Origin: Polychytrium aggregatum
Taxonomy: Eukaryota > Chytridiomycota > Chytridiomycetes > Polychytriales
Direction of reading: 5' to 3'
NCBI RefSeq assembly: GCF_025602895.1
Contig: NW_026516263.1
Location: forward strand, 186,001-250,000
Length of the DNA stretch: 64,000 bases
Under the pieces are notes generated by a model that was not told the DNA's origin, did not search any database, and worked only from the letters and a program-made list of their open reading frames with translations. The translations under genes were made by a program, and so were the position numbers. Shown here one piece after another: positions 1 to 8,063 of this stretch (position 1 is its first letter; each line of letters opens with the position of its first letter).

Positions 1-470
1 TGTGTAGCTTTGCAGTTCCCCTCCAATTTTCCGCCTTTTGCCTGCCATTTCCGCTCCTTCCGCACTTCCGTTTCCCCGCGCTGCTCCGCTTCCTTTGTCT
101 TCTTCGCACGCGCCGGTTTGTTTGTGCACGCGCCTTGCTGCGATTGGTTGCAATTCGGCTGCCGGTCATGTGTCCCACCACCGGTGACTCATGACCTGCC
201 TGACCGCCCCGATCTCTTGTTCATCTCGCATGCATTTGCCCCAACCTTATACTTGACCAATCCGCTTCTTGGACGTTGAGTCACATTGCTTCGCCTTTGC
301 ACGTTTCTCCTGCCAGGTGCTTCGCTTTTGCTTGCGCCTCCCTCGCTTTGGTTCTCTGCCTGTCTCGGTGGTCCTTCTCGGCCCTCGTTCGTGCATCGCC
401 CCCTTCGCCCTGCTCGATCGCCCACTTTTCCCTCCCTTGGCCGCCCTTCGCTGCCAAGTCCGGACTTGTC

Positions 471-521
471 TATAAATAGCCTGACCCCCGCGATGTGTAG
501 TCGAACCTCAGCGTTCAAAAT
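471..521 (+). promoter_or_regulatory. TATA box and predicted mRNA 5' end / self-primer of A
   Basis: TATAAATAG starts at 471. Exactly 39 nt downstream, 510-521 (agcgttcaaaat) is the perfect reverse complement of the 12 bases at 720-731 just inside the LTR. This is the Tf1/sushi self-priming geometry, in which the 5' end of the mRNA folds back to prime minus-strand synthesis. The transcription start at about 510 is inferred from this match. Confidence 0.75.
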
Positions 522-568
522 AGGACTAAATAAAGTGCCTTCTACTTTATTCTCTGAGTGTTCCTCAC

Positions 569-712
569 GTCTCATTTCGAGACTAGTCTTATCTTGAACG
601 GATCTTTGCTTCCCTCGCTCCCTCTCCGAGTCCACTTCGGACTTTACCCTTGCCTTCCCTGAGCTCACTTCGAGCTCACTTCTTCTTTTGCCGTTGAGTC
701 CCCTTCGGACTC
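569..712 (+). other. Four mini-hairpins in the A leader
   Basis: Four short inverted repeats share a 5-nt xxTTC loop: GTCTC/GAGAC at 569-583, GAGTCC/GGACTT at 628-644 (one G-U pair), GAGCTC/GAGCTC at 661-677 and GAGTCC/GGACTC at 696-712. All lie between the predicted transcript start and the PBS, so they would be in the genomic RNA leader. A role in packaging or primer folding is inference. Confidence 0.5.
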
Positions 713-717
713 TAACA

Positions 718-731
718 TCATTTTGAACGCT
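718..731 (+). promoter_or_regulatory. Primer-binding site of A (self-priming type)
   Basis: After the LTR end (717) and a 2-nt TC spacer, 720-731 (attttgaacgct) is complementary to LTR bases 510-521. No tRNA-type TGG start is present. Confidence 0.8.
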
Positions 732-788
732 CCCTCTTGGCTTCCCGGCCTTTCTTCTTCTTTCGCCTCTCTTTCCCTCGTCGATCCG

Positions 789-1742
789 ATGGCTGAGCCT
801 GCTGCACCCCCTGCAGACCTCAACGCGTATCTGGCGCGCATGGAGGAGCGTATGAACGCCCTCATGACCCAGAACGCTGCTCTCCATCGTCAGATCCAAG
901 ATCTGCAAGCTCCCGCCGCCGCTCCCCGCCAGGTCTACCAGGTCAACAAGCCCAAGGAGTTCCTAGGTTCCCGCGATGAAACGACGGCCTTCCTCGCCCA
1001 GTGCCACCTGGTTTTCCTCGCCGATCCTGCCTTCTTCGCGCCCGAGCGCCAGAAGGTCCTGTACGCCACCTCCTTCCTCCGCGGTGAAGCCTTCAAGTGG
1101 TACGAGGCCGCCTTCTACATGGCCAACCGCTTCCCGGCTTCCTTCGCGGATTTTGAAGTTGCCCTCAAGTCGACCTTCGGTGAGGACACGGCCTCCTCGC
1201 AAGATAAGGCCTTGAACGACCTCAAGCGCTTGGTCCAGCTCAAGTCCTGCCAAGCCTTCGCCACCCGCTTCGTCCAGCTCGCCGCCCGCGTCCAGACTGA
1301 TGAACCCACCAAGATGCACTTCTTCAAGGAGGGTTTGAAGTCTGAGGTCAAGTTCCACCTCATCGGTCTCCGCCCCGCTCCCGCTTCCCTGCCTGAGTTG
1401 ATCAAGGCAGCGGTCGAGTACGACGATGCCCTCCATCGTCTCAAGATCTCCTCCCGTTCCCAACCTCCTCCTCCTTCTTCTCGCTCTGCTCCCCATCACC
1501 ACCATTCTCCCGCGCATGTTTCTTCTTCCTCCTCTTCTGCACCCACTCCCATGGACCTTGACTCTGTCTCGGTCCGCCCTGCTAAGCTCTCCGACGTCGA
1601 GAAAAAGCGACGTCGTGAGCAGGGTCTCTGCCTGTACTGCGGGGAAAAGTCTTGTCCCGGCAGTCGCGATGTTCAGCAGTGCCCGGTTCTGGTCAAACGG
1701 AACTCGGGAAATGCCCACAGCCGAGCAGCACCTCGCAAGTAA
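789..1742 (+). CDS. gag: Gag of element A
   Basis: Capsid/nucleocapsid polyprotein of about 317 residues that would form the virus-like particle. The start is the first ATG in the frame (MAEPAAPP...); the frame upstream to 723 lacks an ATG. A coiled-coil-like segment (LARMEERMNALMTQNAAL) is followed by the Ty3 capsid fold, then a Pro/Ser/His-rich linker and a zinc-knuckle-like end, CLYCGEKSCPGSRDVQQC. That knuckle is odd: the His of CX2CX4HX4C is a Cys and the last spacing is longer. The gag end overlaps pol in the -1 frame and carries the slippery site at 1706-1712; the stop codon (1740-1742) lies in a hairpin loop. Confidence 0.9.
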   Translation: MAEPAAPPADLNAYLARMEERMNALMTQNAALHRQIQDLQAPAAAPRQVYQVNKPKEFLGSRDETTAFLAQCHLVFLADPAFFAPERQKVLYATSFLRGEAFKWYEAAFYMANRFPASFADFEVALKSTFGEDTASSQDKALNDLKRLVQLKSCQAFATRFVQLAARVQTDEPTKMHFFKEGLKSEVKFHLIGLRPAPASLPELIKAAVEYDDALHRLKISSRSQPPPPSSRSAPHHHHSPAHVSSSSSSAPTPMDLDSVSVRPAKLSDVEKKRRREQGLCLYCGEKSCPGSRDVQQCPVLVKRNSGNAHSRAAPRK

Positions 1743-1761
1743 GCGAGGTGGTCTGTTCGGC
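1706..1761 (+). promoter_or_regulatory. -1 ribosomal frameshift signal of A
   Basis: Heptamer G GGA AAT (1706-1712) is in the gag frame. A 7-nt spacer leads to a long hairpin: 1720-1728 pairs with 1753-1761 (9 bp, one G-U), stacked on 1729-1736 with 1743-1750 (8 bp perfect), with loop aagtaa (1737-1742) that contains the gag stop and a 2-nt bulge. Slippage gives GGG AAA then the pol frame from 1712, which is open to 5527. Confidence 0.85.
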
Positions 1762-4700
1762 GATACGAACATCTTCCCCCTCTGACTCGTCATTATCGGA
1801 CGATAAGCTTCTTCTTCCGGCCACCCTTGTCGTCATGAGTCTTTCTGGCCCGGTCTCCATCTCCCTTTCTGTCTTTATTGATGATGGATGCACCGCTCTT
1901 GCCCTCATTGATCCTGCCTTTGCGGATCTCCATAAACTCTCTCTTATCCCTCTTTCTACTCCCTACTCCGTTTCCCTTGCTGATGGTTCTTCGGCCGGTT
2001 TCATTCGTTTCCAAACCGTTCCTGTGACGTTGACCATTGGTTCCCACACCGAGTCGATTTCTTTTCTTGTGACTCGACTCTCCACCACTCCCATCACTCT
2101 TGGTCTTCCCTGGATGCGCTTGCATAATCCAGTTGTCAATTGGAAGTCCCTCTCCCTTTCGTTCTCCGATCCCTCTTGCCTTGCTGATGGACACATCCTC
2201 GCGGATGTCTCTGCTTCCTCCTTGGACACTTCGTCCCCTTCCGGCTATTCGCCTCCCCCTTCGGGCACTTCGCCTTTGACTCCTCCCTCCGGTCCTTCCC
2301 TTACACCGGTTCCCTCCTTTGGCACTTCGCCTTCCCTTTCTTCCCGCCTTGACTCTGCTTCGCTTTCTGAAGAGCCAACGGCTTTATCTTCGCCCGACAT
2401 TGAGCTCGTTAATGCGGCGAGTCTTCTCCGTCTTGCACGGGAAGACAAGCTCGACATTTTCGCTGCCCAAATGGATATCCGTCCTCCTTCGCCGGAGACG
2501 TATCCTACGGTGTCGATAAGGTCCGTGCTCACGACGAAGGTGTATGCCGAGTCTGGCACCCCTGTTGACTCTCGAGGTGTCCCGCTCAAATACAATGAGT
2601 TTGGCGACGTTTTCAGCCTCAAGTCTGACCCTCCTTCTTCCTTGCCTCCTCACCGTCCGTATGACTTGTCTATTGAGTTTGTACGGACCGAGGATGGAAA
2701 GGAACCTCGTTTGCCAAAGCCGGGGAAAGTCTATCCTTTGTCCCCGGCCGAGGAATCTGCTCTTTCGGAGTATCTGACCAACGCCCTCGCACGTGGTTGG
2801 ATCTCCAAATCCTCTTCTCCCGTTGGTGCTCCCTGCTTCTTCGTGAAGAAGCCCAATGGTGGTCTTCGCCTTTGCGTCGACTACCGGGGCCTCAATGCCA
2901 TCACGAAGAAGAACCGCTACCCTCTTCCCCTCTTCCAGGATCTTCTGGATAAACTTTCTTCTGCCCGCGTCTTCTCACACCTTGACCTTCCTGATGCTTA
3001 CCACTTGGTTCGTGTCAAGAAGGGCGATGAGTGGAAGACTGCTTTTGTTTGCAAATCTGGCTCTTACGAGTACAATGTTATCCCCTTTGGTCTTTCGAAT
3101 GCCCCCGCTGCTTTTCAGTTTTTTATGAACGACATCTTCTCGGACCTCCTTGGTGTCTGTGTTGTCATTTATCTTGACGACATCCTGATCTTCTCAAAAG
3201 ATCCCCTGGAGCATGAGGAGCATGTTAAGCTTGTTCTTTCTCGCCTTCGTGAACACTCTCTTAAGGTCAATCCGGCCAAGTGTTCTTTTGACCTTTCTGA
3301 AGTTGACTTTCTCGGCATGATCATTTCTGCCGATGGCATTAAAATGGACCCTGCCAAGGTCGAGGCCGTTTCCCTTTGGCCTGTTCCCTCTTCTGCTCGC
3401 GACATCCAAGTTTTTATTGGTTTCGCAAACTTTTACCGCCGCTTCGTCAAGGACTTTTCCGCACTTGCTCGTCCTTTGACTTCACTCACCACCAAATCCT
3501 CCACCTTCTCTTGGTCTCCCGAGGCCCAAGAGGCTTTTGATTCTCTTAAACGTTCATTCACTTCCGCACCTATTCTTCGTTACTTTGATTTCTCCAAACC
3601 CGCTGTCATCGAGCCCGATGCTTCTGACTTTGCTCTGGGTGCCGTCCTTTCCCAGTTTGACCCTGACGGCGCTCTTCACCCCGTTGCTTTTCACTCTCGG
3701 CAATTCCGTCCCGCCGAGGTGAATTATGACACCCACGACAAAGAGCTCCTTGCTATTGTCGATTCCTTTACTGCCTGGCGTCATTACTTGATGGCTGCCG
3801 ACCCCGATCATCCCACTCTTGTTTTCTCTGATCACCAGAACCTCACCCGGTTCACTTCCGCTTCCCAACTTTCTCGCCGCCAGTTCCGGTGGGCCCAATT
3901 CCTTTCTGATTTTGCTTTTCGCATTTACCACCGCCCTGGTCGCCTCAACACCAAAGCCGATGCTCTCAGTCGCCGTTCTGACTTTGAGATAAAGCCTGGT
4001 GACTCCCTCCACTCCACCAACTTCCTTCAGCTGTTCGAGTCTATTTCTCTCGACAGCATCACCGTTATCGGCTCGAACCCCGATTTTCTTTCCGAGATTC
4101 GAGCTGCCACCCTTTCTTGTTCCCTTCTTTCTGACTTCAACGCCAAACGTCTTGATGGCGATTACTCCTTCCGTGACGGTCTCCTTTACTTTAAAGACCT
4201 GATCGTTGTCCCTTCCCCCGAGCTCCAGCTCAAAGTGTTTGAGCAACGTCACTGCTCCGCTGCCGCTGGTCACTTTGGTCTTGCCAAGACCGTTGAGCTC
4301 ATCTCCCGGGACTTTCACTGGCCCCGGCTTCGTAAGTCTGTGCGTCGCTTCATTGCTAATTGTGAAGCGTGCCAGCGAGCCAAGCCGTCCCGTCACTCCC
4401 CTTATGGTTTACTTCACCCTCTCCCCGTTCCTTCCGAACGTTGGTGGGACCTGTCGATGGACTTCATCACGGATCTCCCACCTTCGAACGGCTTTGACTC
4501 CATCTTCGTGGTTAAGGACCGCCTGTCCAAACAAGCACACTTTGTGCCCACCACGAAGACGGTTACAGGCGAGCAAACCGCCGAACTCTTCCTCTCCCAC
4601 ATCTTCCGCTTGCATGGTTGTCCCCGGTCTATTGTTTCGGACCGAGGAACTCAGTTTACTTCGGCCTTCTGGAGGCGCTTCAATGAGCTTCTGAAGACGA

Positions 4701-5527
4701 AGATTTCCCTTTCTTCTGCCTTCCACCCCGAGACCGACGGTTCGACCGAGGTTCTCAACCAGGTCATCGAGCAGTATTTGCGTATCCATTGCAATTACCT
4801 GCAAGACGACTGGACCCTTCACCTTCCCCTTGCCGAGTTCACTTACAACAACTCGGAAAACACCTCCACTGGCATGACTCCCTTCTTTGCAGTCCATGGC
4901 CATCACCCCATTTTTGATCCCTCCATCATCCGTGATCCTTCTGTTGTGCCCTCTGCCGAAGAACGTGTCGACCGACTTCAGACCGTTCTCGAGGATCTCA
5001 AGGCCAACCTCCGGGTTGCCCAAGAGTCCTACACTTTGCAGGCCAACAAATCCCGTCTCCCCACTCCCGACATCTCCGTTGGCGACCTCGTTTTTCTTGA
5101 TCGTCGCCACATCCGCACCCTTCGTCCCTCCAACAAGCTTGATCAGAAAAAGCTTGGCCCCTTTAAAGTTCTTCGCCGCATCAACCCCGTTGCCTTTGAA
5201 CTTAAACTCCCTTCCACACTCAAAGTCCACCCCGTCTTTCATGTATCCCTCCTTGAACCCCGAACGAAGGACATTGTTCCCGAGTTCACCCAACCCGAAC
5301 CTCCACCCATTCTTGTTGACTCCCAGGAAGAGTTTGAGGTCGAGACTGTTCTCGATTCTCGGCTCTTCCGTGGTCGCTTACAGTACTTGGTTCAGTGGAA
5401 GGGCTATTCCGAGACTGACCGGTCTTGGGAGCCCGCTGCCAATGTTTCCCACGCCACTGATCTTGTTGCTGACTTCCACCTTCGCTATCCCTCAAAGCCG
5501 AAGGCGACGCCCGGAGTTCGTCGCTAA
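1712..5527 (+). CDS. pol: Pol of element A (PR-RT-RH-INT-chromodomain)
   Basis: Made as a Gag-Pol fusion by -1 frameshift, so it needs no ATG; 1,271 residues count from the shift. The aspartic protease motif near residue 57 reads DDGC (1880-1888) where D[S/T]G is usual. RT shows YLDD at 3170-3181, flanked by the VDYRGLN and FGLSNAP motifs. RNase H has EPDASDFALGAVLSQ and ends near DALSRR. Integrase has an HHCC zinc motif (CEACQRAK near 4360) and D-D-E residues in DFITDLPP, SDRGTQF and the TDGSTEV segment. The C-terminal chromodomain (QWKGYSETDRSWEP, about 5388-5500) is expected to bind methylated histone tails and steer insertion to heterochromatin. No stop or frameshift was seen. It ends in the polypurine tract. 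Confidence 0.93.
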   Translation, partial: CPQPSSTSQVSEVVCSAIRTSSPSDSSLSDDKLLLPATLVVMSLSGPVSISLSVFIDDGCTALALIDPAFADLHKLSLIPLSTPYSVSLADGSSAGFIRFQTVPVTLTIGSHTESISFLVTRLSTTPITLGLPWMRLHNPVVNWKSLSLSFSDPSCLADGHILADVSASSLDTSSPSGYSPPPSGTSPLTPPSGPSLTPVPSFGTSPSLSSRLDSASLSEEPTALSSPDIELVNAASLLRLAREDKLDIFAAQMDIRPPSPETYPTVSIRSVLTTKVYAESGTPVDSRGVPLKYNEFGDVFSLKSDPPSSLPPHRPYDLSIEFVRTEDGKEPRLPKPGKVYPLSPAEESALSEYLTNALARGWISKSSSPVGAPCFFVKKPNGGLRLCVDYRGLNAITKKNRYPLPLFQDLLDKLSSARVFSHLDLPDAYHLVRVKKGDEWKTAFVCKSGSYEYNVIPFGLSNAPAAFQFFMNDIFSDLLGVCVVIYLDDILIFSKDPLEHEEHVKLVLSRLREHSLKVNPAKCSFDLSEVDFLGMIISADGIKMDPAKVEAVSLWPVPSSARDIQVFIGFANFYRRFVKDFSALARPLTSLTTKSSTFSWSPEAQEAFDSLKRSFTSAPILRYFDFSKPAVIEPDASDFALGAVLSQFDPDGALHPVAFHSRQFRPAEVNYDTHDKELLAIVDSFTAWRHYLMAADPDHPTLVFSDHQNLTRFTSASQLSRRQFRWAQFLSDFAFRIYHRPGRLNTKADALSRRSDFEIKPGDSLHSTNFLQLFESISLDSITVIGSNPDFLSEIRAATLSCSLLSDFNAKRLDGDYSFRDGLLYFKDLIVVPSPELQLKVFEQRHCSAAAGHFGLAKTVELISRDFHWPRLRKSVRRFIANCEACQRAKPSRHSPYGLLHPLPVPSERWWDLSMDFITDLPPSNGFDSIFVVKDRLSKQAHFVPTTKTVTGEQTAELFLSHIFRLHGCPRSIVSDRGTQFTSAFWRRFNELLKTKISLSSAFHPETDGSTEVLNQVIEQYLRIHCNYLQDDWTLHLPLAEFTYNNSENTSTGMTPFFAVHGHHPIFDPSIIRDPSVVPSAEERVDRLQTVLEDLKANLRVAQESYTLQANKSRLPTPDISVGDLVFLDRRHIRTLRPSNKLDQKKLGPFKVLRRINPVAFELKLPSTLKVHPVFHVSLLEPRTKDIVPEFTQPEPPPILVDSQEEFEVETVLDSRLFRGRLQYLVQWKGYSETDRSWEPAANVSHATDLVADFHLRYPSKPKATPGVRR

Positions 5528-5539
5528 GGAAGGGGATGA
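5526..5539 (+). promoter_or_regulatory. Polypurine tract of A
   Basis: AAGGAAGGGGATGA abuts the 3' LTR (TGTTAG at 5540) and would prime plus-strand DNA synthesis. Confidence 0.85.
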
Positions 5540-6330
5540 TGTTAGGGATAGCTTCTGCTTGTTCTCCACTTTGACTGCACACTTGGCTGTTCTTTTGCCT
5601 TTCTGTTTGTTTGTGTGTAGCTTTGCAGTTCCCCTCCAATTTTCCGCCTTTTGCCTGCCATTTCCGCTCCTTCCGCACTTCCGTTTCCCCGCGCTGCTCC
5701 GCTTCCTTTGTCTTCTTCGCACGCGCCGGTTTGTTTGTGCACGCGCCTTGCTGCGATTGGTTGCAATTCGGCTGCCGGTCATGTGTCCCACCACCGGTGA
5801 CTCATGACCTGCCTGACCGCCCCGATCTCTTGTTCATCTCGCATGCATTTGCCCCAACCTTATACTTGACCAATCCGCTTCTTGGACGTTGAGTCACATT
5901 GCTTCGCCTTTGCACGTTTCTCCTGCCAGGTGCTTCGCTTTTGCTTGCGCCTCCCTCGCTTTGGTTCTCTGCCTGTCTCGGTGGTCCTTCTCGGCCCTCG
6001 TTCGTGCATCGCCCCCTTCGCCCTGCTCGATCGCCCACTTTTCCCTCCCTTGGCCGCCCTTCGCTGCCAAGTCCGGACTTGTCTATAAATAGCCTGACCC
6101 CCGCGATGTGTAGTCGAACCTCAGCGTTCAAAATAGGACTAAATAAAGTGCCTTCTACTTTATTCTCTGAGTGTTCCTCACGTCTCATTTCGAGACTAGT
6201 CTTATCTTGAACGGATCTTTGCTTCCCTCGCTCCCTCTCCGAGTCCACTTCGGACTTTACCCTTGCCTTCCCTGAGCTCACTTCGAGCTCACTTCTTCTT
6301 TTGCCGTTGAGTCCCCTTCGGACTCTAACA
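5540..6330 (+). repeat. 3' LTR of element A (791 bp)
   Basis: Complete LTR, TGTTAG to CTAACA. It matches 1-717 without a difference that I could see. It abuts integrase sequence of the B array at 6331. Confidence 0.95.
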
Positions 6331-7449
6331 CCAGAAGGCCGACCGGAAGCGTGTGTCGTGATCGGAGATGAAAGTGCCGGCGAGTCCAAAGTGCACAAAG
6401 ACATCGCGGAAGTACTGGCGGGCGACGTCTTCGGCCGAGTCGGTCTTGTTGCCGGGGACCAGGACGACGTACTTGGTGAGGGAGTCGACAAAGATCGTGA
6501 TCGAGTTGAAGGTGCGGCCCGAGAGTGAGTCCGTGACAGGCGGGAGTCCGAGGATGAAGTCGAGGGCGACAGTGTCCATCTTGCGGGTGGCCACAGGGAT
6601 CCGGGAGAAGTGGCCGTACGCTTGTTGTCGTCGGATCTTGGCTCGCTGGCAGATGTCGCAGTGCGAGACCCACTCGGCAATGTCCTTGGACATGGCGGGC
6701 CAGTAGTAGTGGGTTGAGATGGCCTTGTAGAGCGTGTTGGTGCCGGGGTGAGCTGCACAGACAGAGTCGTGGTGGTCCTTGATGATCGAGATGCGGAGGT
6801 CCTTGCCGGGGATGCAGATGCGGGTCGAGTCGAAGTAGAGAATCCCGTGTCGAAGTGAGAAGCGGTGCAGCTGTGCCTTCATCCACGGCTTGAGTCCGTC
6901 GGTCGAGTTGTCGCGGAGGGCCGAGATCAGTGCTGACAGGATCGGGTCGGAGCTGTACTGAGTGCGGATGGTGTCCAAGAGATCGTCGGGCGAGGGTCCG
7001 AGGTTGACAATCGCGTTGATGATCGAGACTTGGACGGCCTTGGAGATGGCTGTCGGTGTGCGCGAGAGCACGTCGGCGACCTTGTTCCACGAGCCGGGGA
7101 TCCACTGGATCTCGAGGTCAAAGTCCAGCATCGTGTCGATGGCTCGCTGTTGGCGCTTGTTGAGGGTCTTGGAGTCGAGGATGTGCTTGAGCGCCTTCTG
7201 GTCGGTGTGGAGGAAGACTTTGCGGCCGACGAGGTAGTTCTTGAACTTGTCGAGGTGGCGGGTGATCGATAGCAGCTCGCCGTTGTAGGGCGAGTAGTTG
7301 AGCTCGGATCCGTGCAGTTTCTGCGAGTTGAAGGCGATGGGGCGCACTGTGCCGGATCCGTCCATGTCCTGCCCGATCCATCCACCGATCGATGCGCTTG
7401 ACTCGGACCAGTCGGTGAAGAGGTGAATGTCTTTGTCCGGGTTGACCAT
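6331..7449 (-). pseudogene. Partial RNase H-integrase ORF (left array unit, cut by A)
   Basis: Starts at the same ATG (7449) as the complete array ORFs and reads through RNase H, the HHCC finger and the first two integrase acidic motifs (DFILGLPP, SDHDTRF). Element A interrupts it at 6331 just after the second Asp motif. The catalytic Glu and chromodomain portions of this unit lie left of A, outside the window. Confidence 0.85.
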
Positions 7450-7491
7450 GTGCAGCGACTGAGGCGAGAGCAACTTGAGCTGCTCGAAGGC

Positions 7492-8029
7492 TGTCAGATC
7501 ACGGGATCAAGAGGAAGTCAAAAGAAAAAGATAGAGAAGGTGCTTTTATTGATCTTAGCGAGGTGTCAGATCACGGGATCAAGAGGAAGTCAAAAGAAGA
7601 AGATAGAGAAGGGTTTTATTGATCTTAGCGAGGCTAGGATCTAGAGTCAAGTGTGTCTGGGGTCGAAGGTGATGACCAGAAACATGAGCGGGCGAAGGCG
7701 GGCTATTTATCTGTCTGGCGGTCCCGGAGGCGAAGCCTGCCGCAGCGGGGGCGAAGCAGCGGAGGCGGCGGGACAGCAGCCAGGCAGCAGCGGCTAACCG
7801 GAGAAACATGTGAAAGTCTGACAAATGCTCGGTGGCTGACAAATGCGGGTGACACGGCGTCTGACTAATGCATGGTCGATGACAGATGCAGGGAACACAG
7901 AGCGGCGTGTGCAACATGAGAGCAAGGAAAAAGGAAACGCGTCGCAGGACAAAGGAAAAAGAAAGTGTGCAACGCAAACAGTGACACAAGTGCGACGGTG
8001 CAGCCAAGCGGGCAGAGGGATCTGTGACA
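7492..8029 (-). repeat. Array LTR 1 with 72-bp end duplication
   Basis: The 466-bp LTR proper is 7564-8029 (TGTCA...TGACA), preceded by a 72-bp copy of its own first bases (7492-7563), so the minus-strand U5 end is doubled. The minus strand carries GATAAATAG (TATA-like, near 7710) and two AATAAA signals, one in each copy. Confidence 0.9.
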
Positions 8030-8037
8030 TCCCCCCC
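8030..8037 (-). promoter_or_regulatory. Polypurine tract of array unit 1
   Basis: On the minus strand GGGGGGGA directly precedes the LTR. The same tract follows every family B 3' LTR in the window (equivalent positions in the other units, B0, B1 and B2). Confidence 0.85.
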
Positions 8038-8063
8038 AGAAAAATTGTGCTCAAGTCAAACCA

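Larger units (their letters stand above)
1..717 (+). repeat. 5' LTR of element A (5'-truncated by window)
   Basis: Matches 5614-6330. It ends in CTAACA at 717; the 3' copy starts TGTTAG, the inverted match. It contains a TATA box at 471 and an AATAAA-type signal near 527. The full LTR is 791 bp. Confidence 0.95.
1..6330 (+). mobile_element. Element A: Ty3/gypsy chromovirus, left end cut by window
   Basis: Full-length LTR retrotransposon except for the first 74 bp of its 5' LTR, which lie left of the window (base 1 equals LTR position 75, judged from the 3' LTR). Order: LTR, self-priming site, gag, pol (PR-RT-RNase H-INT-chromodomain), polypurine tract, LTR. The LTR copies read the same throughout and both ORFs are open, so the insertion is recent. 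Its right flank (ccaga, 6331-6335) is integrase sequence of the B array, so A inserted into an array unit. The matching left TSD is outside the window. Confidence 0.95.

Noticed and set aside
10-597. Several small ORFs in the A LTR
   Set aside because: They overlap one another in three frames inside an LTR and are duplicated only because the LTR is.
723-788. Upstream extension of A gag (similar non-ATG extensions before C gag, E gag and every pol)
   Set aside because: These starts use TTG or GTG or lie in the primer site. ATG was used for gag, and frameshifting for pol.
7492-7635. Short direct repeats as a possible CRISPR array
   Set aside because: There are only two 72-bp copies per unit with no spacers; they are LTR ends, in a eukaryotic retrotransposon context.
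7636-8029. Small ORFs (71, 86 and 142 codons) repeated in every B LTR
   Set aside because: They lie in LTR sequence on both strands and vary between LTR subfamilies without sign of coding constraint.
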